DNA of 62,471 nucleotides from a virus. Under the pieces are notes generated by a model that did no database searches, was not told where the DNA came from, and saw only the letters and a list, made by a program, of their open reading frames with translations. Of the stretch, positions 46,901-53,725 are shown one piece after another. Positions within the stretch are counted from its first letter, which is position 1. Every line of letters begins with the position of its first letter. Where the stretch lies: positions 1 through 62,471 of IMG/VR virus record IMGVR_UViG_3300046517_000713; one strand, written 5' to 3'. The translations under genes were made by a program, and so were the position numbers.

Positions 46901-48784
46901 TTACGAGGCGTTGCAATACGCCGACGGGTCGGTGTCCGTCGCGCCCCGGCCGGTGGCGCAGAGCGTCGAGGTCACCTTGAGCGACGTGATGACCTTCGGC
47001 ACCACGGCTTCCCACGACTCCGAGAAGAACCGGTAGTCGTTGGTGTTGTTCAGGACGGAGTCCCGGACGATCCCGAGGTCGAGGGTCCCGGCGTCTGCCC
47101 GAGCGAACGTGCCCTCGGGGAACAGGTACCAGACGACCTTCGAGGACGCCGTGCCAGCGCCGGGCGGGAAGTTCGGGATGTCCGCCCCGGCCTGCGCCGG
47201 GTTAAACAACTGGGTCGTGGTGCCGCCGCCGGTGGCGGTGTCCTCGTAGAACGTCGGCGAGACCTTCGCCGCTGCGAACACGGCCGCGAGGATCGACGTG
47301 GCGTCGGTCGTGAACCGCTCCAGCCCGTCTCCGGCGTGCATCGCCGCGAGGTCGGCCTGGATGAAGTCACGGAACCACGCCGGGATGAAGGCGTGGAGCA
47401 TGGCCTCGGCGGGCATCCGGTTCGTGTTGCGAACCATCGCCGCCGCCTGGTTCAGGTAGTGGGCGAAGTCGGCGAGAGCGCCGAGCACGGAGGTCGTGGT
47501 CTGGGCGGTCGAGTTCGAGTCGACCTGCCGGAGCAGTTCGGACTCGGCCCGGCGTGCCCACACACTGGCGACGTTCGCCATCACGGTCCGCACCAACTCG
47601 GGGAAGGCGCGGGCCTCGAAGTTGCCGATCTGGACCTGCTCCAGGATCGCCTCGGTCGTGACCGTCAGCGGCGAGGGGCAGGCCATCGTGTAGAAGGGCT
47701 TGGTCGTGCCGCCGGGAGCGAGGTCCACGGCGTTCGTCCAGACCGAGACGCCGGACCCGGCGGCCTGGGCGGCCGAGGACGGGATGTCGGTGAACTTCGG
47801 CGGCTGGAGGACGATGATCTGTCCCCGGTCCGCCTGGACGGTCGGGAGGTACCCGGCCACCGGGCGCTGCGTCCCGGCGATCTGCGGCAGGGTGTAGTCC
47901 GGCATCGCCGGAGCACAGAACCCACCGGAGGCGGTGACCACGTCGGGGTCGAGGCCCTGGGCGGCGAGCGCGTCGGGCGTCCACCGGTCGGGCATGAAGG
48001 CGTCCCGCATGAACGCGTCCATCTTCGGGTTGTAGAACTCCGGCGACAGGCCGCTCATGTTGTGGAGCTTGCGCTCCTCGGGGAACTCCAGGCGCATCGT
48101 CGCGATCGGGACGTTCTCGATCGCGTCGCTGCCCATGCCCCGGAACCGGTCGAACTTCTCGATCGCGACCTTCGTGATCTCGTCGAGGTCGGTGAACGAG
48201 CCGGTCTCGGTCAACTGCCAGCGAGGCACGTCGACGGTGATCGCGTGCGACGGTCCGGCGTGCTCGGGCGGGGTGAGCGTCGAGAGCGCCGGGACCGGCG
48301 TGGGAGCCGGAGCCGCGGGGGCCGGGTCGGTCGCCACCGGGGCCGGTGCGGGGTCCGCCGGAGCGGGCGCAGCGGGAGCCGGAGCGGGAGCCGCCGGAGC
48401 CGGAGCCGGGGCCGGGGCCGGAGCGGGGGCGGGAGCCGGGGCCGCCGGGTCGGTCGCCGCAGGAGCGGGAGCCGGGTCGGCGGGCGGGTCGGTCGGGGCC
48501 GGGGGCGTGATCTCCAGCCCGAGGCGTGCGGCCTGCTCGTCGGCGAGGCGCTGCGCTTCGGCAGCCGCCTCGGCACGGACCTCCAGGACGTAGGCGAGGC
48601 CCTCGAAGTGGTCGGCGATCGTGGAGAGCGTGCCCACCACGTCCTCGACCTCGGTCTCGCCTGCCCGCACGTTCATCGCGATCTCGCGAAGCTCGGAGCG
48701 CAGGGCTTCGAGCGTCTCGACGGTGGCCGCTTGCACCAGGCCCTCGTCGGCGAGTGCTGCGATGATCTCGTTCAGCCGGTCCAT
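46901..48784 (-). CDS. Major capsid protein with fused scaffold domain
   Basis: A 627-residue protein from ATG 48784. Residues 1-90 are a coiled-coil scaffold or delta domain, 95-165 an Ala/Pro repeat tract, and 180-627 an HK97-fold capsid (TRPxx block IAGTQRPVAGYLPTVQADRG; C-terminal LGIVRDSVLNNTNDYRFFSE and WEAVVPKVITSLKVTS). The maturation protease encoded upstream probably removes the N-terminal scaffold after assembly. Confidence 0.85.
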   Translation of the reverse strand: MDRLNEIIAALADEGLVQAATVETLEALRSELREIAMNVRAGETEVEDVVGTLSTIADHFEGLAYVLEVRAEAAAEAQRLADEQAARLGLEITPPAPTDPPADPAPAPAATDPAAPAPAPAPAPAPAPAPAAPAPAPAAPAPADPAPAPVATDPAPAAPAPTPVPALSTLTPPEHAGPSHAITVDVPRWQLTETGSFTDLDEITKVAIEKFDRFRGMGSDAIENVPIATMRLEFPEERKLHNMSGLSPEFYNPKMDAFMRDAFMPDRWTPDALAAQGLDPDVVTASGGFCAPAMPDYTLPQIAGTQRPVAGYLPTVQADRGQIIVLQPPKFTDIPSSAAQAAGSGVSVWTNAVDLAPGGTTKPFYTMACPSPLTVTTEAILEQVQIGNFEARAFPELVRTVMANVASVWARRAESELLRQVDSNSTAQTTTSVLGALADFAHYLNQAAAMVRNTNRMPAEAMLHAFIPAWFRDFIQADLAAMHAGDGLERFTTDATSILAAVFAAAKVSPTFYEDTATGGGTTTQLFNPAQAGADIPNFPPGAGTASSKVVWYLFPEGTFARADAGTLDLGIVRDSVLNNTNDYRFFSESWEAVVPKVITSLKVTSTLCATGRGATDTDPSAYCNAS

Positions 48785-48908
48785 GATTCCGTTCCTCCGG
48801 GTCGTGCCCTTGCGGGCGTCGACTGTCTGCGGAGCTTCGGAGACCGGCTATGCCTGCGCCTCGCACTGGATCGACCACGTCGACCCGTTGCTCGTTGTCG
48901 GTGAGCGT

Positions 48909-48952
48909 GGCAGGCGCGCAGGCCGAAAGCAACGACCTGCGCGCAACCTGCC
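48909..48952. terminator. Terminator-like hairpin upstream of capsid gene
   Basis: GGCAGG-CGCGCAGG pairs with CCTGCGCG-caa-CCTGCC around a 13-base loop. It begins at the last base of the metallohydrolase stop codon on the minus strand and would end that small transcript before the capsid gene. The gap 48785-48908 holds no gene that I can support. Confidence 0.55.
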
Positions 48953-49425
48953 TACGCAGCCCGGGCCTTCTCGAACCGGTCCGGGTCCTTCCACTCGACG
49001 CCCAACTGGCAGAACTGCTCACGGAGCAGGTCGTAGCAGTCGACGCCGAGCACCTCGCGCACGAGGTCGAGGTACACGGCGGCGAACCGCCAGCCGTGCT
49101 TCGCTCCTGGCGCTGCGATCAGATGCGCCAACTCGTGGAGGATGTACCACGACCGCCGGGCGATCTTCGGCAGCGTGACGTAGACGCCGTCCCACCCGCG
49201 GTCGGCGTGGCCTCGGCGGCTGCCGTTGCCGGGCTTGACCGTCACCTTCGACGGCACCCGCCGCCCGTACTTGTCCCGGAGCCGCTTGCGGCGCAGGACC
49301 CGGTCGACGAACCGCTGGCAGTCCTTGACCGTCTCGAACCCGGCCATCGGCTGCTCGCCGTACTTGAGGTACCCGAACGCCGCCTGCTCGGCGAGGTAGA
49401 GCTTCCCCATCTGGGTATCCCTCAT
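48952..49425 (-). CDS. HExxH metallohydrolase (TIGR04338-like)
   Basis: A 157-residue protein from ATG 49425 (ATGA overlap with the small gene upstream). It has the zinc site HELAH (about residues 96-100) in SWYILHELAHLIAAPGAKHG, with a further His at HGWRF, as in SprT-like and TIGR04338 putative metallohydrolases common in actinobacteria and their phages. Substrate unknown. It lies with a small gene in a separately controlled unit inside the head genes. Confidence 0.7.
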   Translation of the reverse strand: MRDTQMGKLYLAEQAAFGYLKYGEQPMAGFETVKDCQRFVDRVLRRKRLRDKYGRRVPSKVTVKPGNGSRRGHADRGWDGVYVTLPKIARRSWYILHELAHLIAAPGAKHGWRFAAVYLDLVREVLGVDCYDLLREQFCQLGVEWKDPDRFEKARAA

Positions 49426-49619
49426 GCCATCACCCCCGCCCGCCGTCGAGCGGTCATCCGCTCCTGGTAGGTGCTCCAGCCGTCGAGCGCCCGGTCGAAC
49501 TTCGCCCGGACCTCGGGACCGTCCTCGGGGCAGAGGCCCCCGAGGTAGATGTGCGGGAGGCCGCACCGGCCGCAAGGTTGCGGCTTCGACTCCTCCCGCT
49601 TGGTGAGTCCGTTCGCCAT
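49422..49619 (-). CDS. Small zinc-binding protein
   Basis: A 65-residue protein from ATG 49619 with PCGRCGLPHIYLGGLC (Cys pairs around residues 16-30), a small zinc site, and a helical C-terminus. Its strong AAGGGGGAAC ribosome site and an upstream dyad show that it heads its own operator-controlled unit. Confidence 0.6.
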   Translation of the reverse strand: MANGLTKREESKPQPCGRCGLPHIYLGGLCPEDGPEVRAKFDRALDGWSTYQERMTARRRAGVMA

Positions 49620-49679
49620 CTGGTTCCCCCTTCATTACCGAATGGATTTCATCCGATACCACCATTCTACTAAATGGCG

Positions 49680-49697
49680 ATACCGGGAATCCGGGAC
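49680..49697. promoter_or_regulatory. Operator dyad, copy F
   Basis: ATACCGG-GAAT-CCGGGAC, 61 bases upstream of the leftward gene at 49619. A TAGAAT on the minus strand (49673-49668) may be the -10 box, so the dyad would overlap the -35 region. It shares 17 of 18 bases with copy E. Confidence 0.6.
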
Positions 49698-49809
49698 GGA
49701 GGGGAGTTGACCAGGGCAAACGCCGGAGGCCGATTCTGAAAGTGCTGGTCAGACGAAAGTTTATTTGGGGCTTGACAGGGTTCGCGCCGTTTCATAGGAG
49801 AGCGCGACG

Positions 49810-49839
49810 ACGCCCCCGAACCGGGTGGCTCGGGGGCGT
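49810..49839. terminator. Strong hairpin, probable terminator
   Basis: ACGCCCCCGA and TCGGGGGCGT form a perfect 10-bp stem with a 10-base loop. It would end leftward transcription from the DUF1003 group before the separately controlled metallohydrolase unit. The surrounding gap 49620-50008 (389 bases) holds this hairpin, operator copy F, an isolated TTGACA at 49772 and a tRNA-like element; no protein gene seen. Confidence 0.6.
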
Positions 49840-49907
49840 TCTAGAGCGTCCGTCGGTCGGGGCCGCAGCGGAGTCGGTCGGTCCCGACGGCGATGATCGT
49901 AGCGGGG

Positions 49908-49976
49908 TGGAGGTGACGGGTGTCGAACCCGCTCGGGCCGGGTCTAGATCCCTCCCGCCCTACCGAGGGCACCCCC
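49908..49976 (-). tRNA. tRNA-like element, anticodon loop with CTA
   Basis: On the minus strand this 69-base segment has a canonical T arm (GCGGGTTCGACACCCGT), acceptor strands GGGGGTG and CACCTCC pairing with one wobble, a D-loop-like CTCGGTAG with TGCC/GGCG stem, and a 7-base loop ATCTAGA in the anticodon position, which would read UAG. The anticodon stem has only three good pairs, the D stem shares bases with the acceptor, and no CCA is encoded. It may be a degraded tRNA, a suppressor tRNA or an attachment-site remnant. Confidence 0.35.
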
Positions 49977-50008
49977 ACCGAGACCATCATCCCATGCGGG
50001 TATGACAG

Positions 50009-50224
50009 TTACGTCCCGTCGTACGGCCGGTCGGCCACGTCGAGGGGCAGGCCGACTCGCTGGGCCTCCCGCTTGCATCCTTCGCAGAGCGGGTCGTGCT
50101 TCGTGTCGCGCTCGGTGTCCATCTTCCACTGGCGGCCGCAGATCGCCGTGACGAAGAAGCCAGGGCGGCGGCGGGCGACGGCCACGTCGTGCTTCGTCAC
50201 GATATGGCGCTCGATCGTCGGCAT
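50009..50224 (-). CDS. Small Cys/His protein
   Basis: A 71-residue basic protein from ATG 50224 (TGATG overlap with the DUF1003 gene). TAICGRQWKMD and LCEGCKRE could bind zinc. No family recognised. Confidence 0.55.
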   Translation of the reverse strand: MPTIERHIVTKHDVAVARRRPGFFVTAICGRQWKMDTERDTKHDPLCEGCKREAQRVGLPLDVADRPYDGT

Positions 50225-50631
50225 CAGCCCTCCTCGATGATCTTCCGGGCTTGCGCCTGGATGTCCTCCGGGTCGAGGCCGAGCTTACGGCCGACGGCTT
50301 CGGACCAGACGGATGCCGTCACGTCCCGTTCGTAGTCGAGTTGGGAGCGCACGTCGGCACGCTGGGCCTGGCGGTTCTGGGAGATCATCACGAACGTCGA
50401 CAGGAAGATCGCCTCCAGGCTCACGACCATCGTGAGGAACCCGAACGGGAACTCGTCGAACACGAACCCTGCGCCGAGGAGGCCGAGGTTCAGGACGAGC
50501 CAGCCGACGAACCAGCCGAGATGGACGTACACGAACGACATCGACCCGGCGAACGTGGTGATCGCGTCGGCGGCGATGTCCTCGGTCTTGCGGAGGTCTC
50601 GGAATACCCGGGACTCGTGCCGGGGCCGCAC
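50224..50631 (-). CDS. DUF1003 membrane protein
   Basis: A 135-residue protein from GTG 50631. It has the DUF1003 pattern: an ITTFAGSMSFVYVHLGWFVG segment, two transmembrane helices (about residues 28-50 and 58-82), and VMISQNRQAQRADVRSQLDY after the second. DUF1003 proteins are bacterial inner-membrane proteins of unknown function; in a phage it is probably an acquired extra gene. Confidence 0.8.
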   Translation of the reverse strand: MRPRHESRVFRDLRKTEDIAADAITTFAGSMSFVYVHLGWFVGWLVLNLGLLGAGFVFDEFPFGFLTMVVSLEAIFLSTFVMISQNRQAQRADVRSQLDYERDVTASVWSEAVGRKLGLDPEDIQAQARKIIEEG

Positions 50632-50633
50632 GG

Positions 50634-50900
50634 TTACTGGGTGTTCGTGACGGTGACGGTGATCGTCTGAGCGCCGCCGCCGGGAGCGAACCCTGCGTTG
50701 GCGTTGCCGGAGATCGCGACGCTCACCGGGTCGCCGGGACGGCCGACGTACTGGGCAAGCTCGGCCGCGACCTCGACGGCCTTCGCGAACTGCTGGCGTT
50801 CCTCCTCGCCTGCGGCACCGAAGCTCGGGACGCCAGCCGCGATCGCCTTCGACTTGACCTGCGAATGGTCGCCGCCGCCCGACTTGTGGCCGAACGCCAT
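50634..50900 (-). CDS. Hypothetical protein after maturation protease
   Basis: An 88-residue protein from ATG 50900 with a helical middle and a C-terminal beta strand rich in Thr and Val (QTITVTVTNTQ). ATG overlaps the protease stop. Could be a head decoration or completion protein; only the position supports this. Confidence 0.55.
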   Translation of the reverse strand: MAFGHKSGGGDHSQVKSKAIAAGVPSFGAAGEEERQQFAKAVEVAAELAQYVGRPGDPVSVAISGNANAGFAPGGGAQTITVTVTNTQ

Positions 50901-52504
50901 CAGTCGCCGCTCCCGCAGTTGAGGGCCTTGCCCCGCTTGTTGATATGCGCCTGGACCGCCGGGCGCTTCGCTGCCGGTGCCCGGCCGATCGCACGGCGGG
51001 CGTTCATCCAGTCGTCGCAGTTCTCGATCGGGAACGACCCGTCCGGCATGGCGGAGCCGGAGGAGGCGGCCTTCTTCCGCTGCTTCGTGGTGAAGTCCCG
51101 CAGACCGTCGATCCGGTAGGCGGCGAGCGCCCAGGCGTCGTCGGGAAGCAACTCGATCCCGGCGTGGGCGAAGTGGTCCAGGGCAGGGCCGGTCAACTCG
51201 CCGATGTTGGCTGCGGCGTACCGGTCCTGGGCCACTTGGACCGACTCGGCCGGGACGGCGAGACGGCCGACGATCTTGTCGAGCGCGAGGGGCGTGAGAG
51301 CGTCGAGGATCGGCTGGGCGTGCCGCTGGAACGAGCGAAGCTCGGCGACCTCCCGGGCGGTCATCTCGGCCGACTCGGCCGGGTCGACCTCGGGCCGCTG
51401 GATGACTCCGGCGGCGACGAGGCTCGTCTGCTCGTCCTCCTGGGCGAGGTGGAACTTCGTGCGCGGCACCGGGAAGCCGGGGACGTTCACGGCGAGGACG
51501 GCGACGAGTTCGAGCTTCCCGCCGATGCGCCGCCAGTCGCCCGACAGGCTCGCTCCACGGAGTTCAGCGAGGCGGGCGGGGGAGATGTCCGGCCGGACCG
51601 CTCCGCAGACCCAGGGGCCGTGCTGGCCGTCTCGGACGACGATGTCGGCGGCGACGTAGCCGGTGTGCTCGTAGTGGAGGTCCGTCTCGGCCGGAGACAT
51701 CCCGGGCCGGGCGTGCTCGGTGCCGAGCGTGATCGTCCCGGTGGCGATCTCGGCTTCGTTGGCGTCGCCGGGGCAGTCGCACGAGGTCCGGGTCGCGCCG
51801 GTGGCGAAGTAGTGGTAGGTGCATCCCTGCGGCGGGGTGACGCAGACGCCCGGGCGGCCGATATGGCAGGTGCCCCAGGCGGCGAGGTGACCGAAGCACT
51901 GGAGGTCGTCGGTGACGGTGAACGGCGTCAGCTTCGGCGGCTCGGGCACCGCGAACCACGCCTCGGGGGCGAGGCCCTCACGGCGGACGACGGTGGCGGA
52001 CGCTGCGACAGGCTCGGCGGGTTCCTGGTCGACGTTCGACATCGACGCCCCTGCCAGAGCGGGGAACGGACAGGCGGTCCCGCCGAGCACCTCTCCCGAC
52101 TTGTAGTTGAGTTGCGGCTTCGCGCAGTCGCCGTCGGGTCCGTCCTCCAGGCACTCCATCTCGGCGTCGGCGTTGCCGATGTCGGCCGAGACGCCGAACT
52201 TCGTGTTGCCGTCGCCGTCCTTGCGCTGGTCGACGACCTTCTGGAGTTCGTTCCCGACCTCGGAGTCGTCGTAGGTGCCCTCGAACATCACGTTGTCGCC
52301 GTCGCGCCAGATCCGCTCGATGTTGCCTGCGAGCTTCGCTCCGGCGTGCGGGTTGCCGCCCAGGAGACCGCCTGCGGGCGTCTCGGACTGGTACATCAGC
52401 GGCAGCGGCGGCTCCCGCCAGGTGAGCGCCCCCTGCTGGACGAGGCGGCCGTCGCTCGTCGGCACCCCTTCGGTGACCAGGATGCCTCGGAAGCGGTTAC
52501 CCAT
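50900..52504 (-). CDS. Capsid maturation protease
   Basis: A 534-residue protein starting at ATG 52504, which follows AGGAG at 8 bases. The N-terminus RFRGILVTEGVPTSDGRL, a central zinc-like Cys/His region (CFGHLAAWGTCHIG ... CDCPGD), WRRIGGKLELVAVLAVNVPG and a C-terminal AMPDGSFPIENCDDWMNARR block are features of actinophage capsid maturation proteases. The frame is also open upstream into the ART-like part, so a 941-residue fusion is formally possible. Confidence 0.78.
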   Translation of the reverse strand: MGNRFRGILVTEGVPTSDGRLVQQGALTWREPPLPLMYQSETPAGGLLGGNPHAGAKLAGNIERIWRDGDNVMFEGTYDDSEVGNELQKVVDQRKDGDGNTKFGVSADIGNADAEMECLEDGPDGDCAKPQLNYKSGEVLGGTACPFPALAGASMSNVDQEPAEPVAASATVVRREGLAPEAWFAVPEPPKLTPFTVTDDLQCFGHLAAWGTCHIGRPGVCVTPPQGCTYHYFATGATRTSCDCPGDANEAEIATGTITLGTEHARPGMSPAETDLHYEHTGYVAADIVVRDGQHGPWVCGAVRPDISPARLAELRGASLSGDWRRIGGKLELVAVLAVNVPGFPVPRTKFHLAQEDEQTSLVAAGVIQRPEVDPAESAEMTAREVAELRSFQRHAQPILDALTPLALDKIVGRLAVPAESVQVAQDRYAAANIGELTGPALDHFAHAGIELLPDDAWALAAYRIDGLRDFTTKQRKKAASSGSAMPDGSFPIENCDDWMNARRAIGRAPAAKRPAVQAHINKRGKALNCGSGD

Positions 52505-53725
52505 CAGTCGGTCTCCTGCGTGGACAGCGGCGTTCCCAGGGAGTGTGGCAGACAACCGTCCCGGGTCGGTGGAATGTCCACGGCCGATGCCGGGCCGGAT
52601 CGCGCCGTTGCGGAGGTTGAGCCAGACCACTACCGGGTCATGGATAGCCGATGCGATCAGCGACTTCGCGACGCCGGTCTGCTCCAGGGTGACTCGGGTC
52701 GTCGCGACGGCGTTGTCGAAGCCTTCGGCTGCGTCGGAGGTCGTGAAGCCCAGGCCGCCGTCCTGGGGCGGGACGTACCAGCCGTCCTCGACGCTCGTGA
52801 CCTGGAAGGTCCCGCCGGTGACGGCCTCGAAGCCGCCGTCGATGTTGAGAGCCGTACCGGGACCGGCAAGCTGGAGGACCGTGGCGTGGTCAGTCGTGCC
52901 GCCCCTGACGTAGTTCGGTGCGCCCGGCTCGCGGGTGGCGTACTCCATCGCCTGGTCGATCGACGACATCGGGTCGCCGCCGAACCCCTTGAGCGGCTCG
53001 CCGGTGAGGTCGGAGATGTTCCGCTGGTACTCCTCGTTCTGCGGGCCGCCGATGATGAAGCTGCCGAGCGAGAAGCCGACCTCCTGGCCGTTCGCCTGCG
53101 CGTCCCGGAACTCTTGGGCGATGTCGCCGGACGGGTCGTTCATGCCCCGGACGAGTTCGTCAGCCGAGTTGTAGTTCAGCGTCTCGATCTGAGGCGTGAC
53201 TCCGGTGTCCTGGTTCTCGATCGTGTTGCCGTTGTACGCACCCTCGGGGACGTTGCCGTTCAGCGCACCGAGGAGTTCGTTCGACAGCGCCGCCGGGCGC
53301 TCGCCGACTTCGGTGCCGTCGCCGTGGCCCATCAGCGAGTCGGCGGCGTTCTGCATCGCCGCGGACTCCCCGAACCCGTACTGCCAGTTCGTCGCCGCCT
53401 CGGAGAGCGCCTCGGGCGATCCGGGCGTGAACTTCCCGGCGTCCTCGCGGGCGGTCGCCTCGTCGAGTCCGGCTGCTGGCCCCCATAGATCGGCGTGCTG
53501 GTAGCCGCCGCCCATCTGGGCGTACTTGTCGGCCTCCTGGTGGGCGTTCTGGGCGACGTGGACCTTCGCCTGGTCGGTCGTCGGGTTCACGTCCCCCGTC
53601 TTACGGGTGAGGAACTTCGCCGCCTTGTCCTTCGTGGCACCGGTCGGTGACCACTTGCCGTGCTCGTCTCGCGGCTGGTTCGGGTCGAACTCGAAGCCGA
53701 CCCGGTGGATGACGGCCCGGCGCAT
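52504..53725 (-). CDS. ADP-ribosyltransferase-like head-associated protein
   Basis: About 405 residues from ATG 53725 (TGATG with the portal stop). The N-terminus FDPNQPRDEHGKW is a motif of phage head and MuF-linked proteins. Residues 186-312 follow the ART layout: ELVRGM (Arg193), GFSLGS (Ser219) and GGFEAVTGGTFQVTSVE (Glu300). It may be carried in the capsid and modify host proteins after injection. As sequenced the frame continues into the protease; the TGA at 52506-52504 lies in another frame, so a frameshift near 52560-52620 is suspected. Confidence 0.6.

Noticed and set aside
49772-49800. Rightward promoter TTGACA with TAGGAG 17 bases later
   Set aside because: The -10 box is poor, the start would be only a few bases before a strong hairpin and no rightward gene follows.
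52504-53725. Treating the 941-codon frame as one certain fusion protein
   Set aside because: An ideal internal ribosome site and a TGATG junction at 52504 fit two genes better; the fusion is kept only as an alternative.
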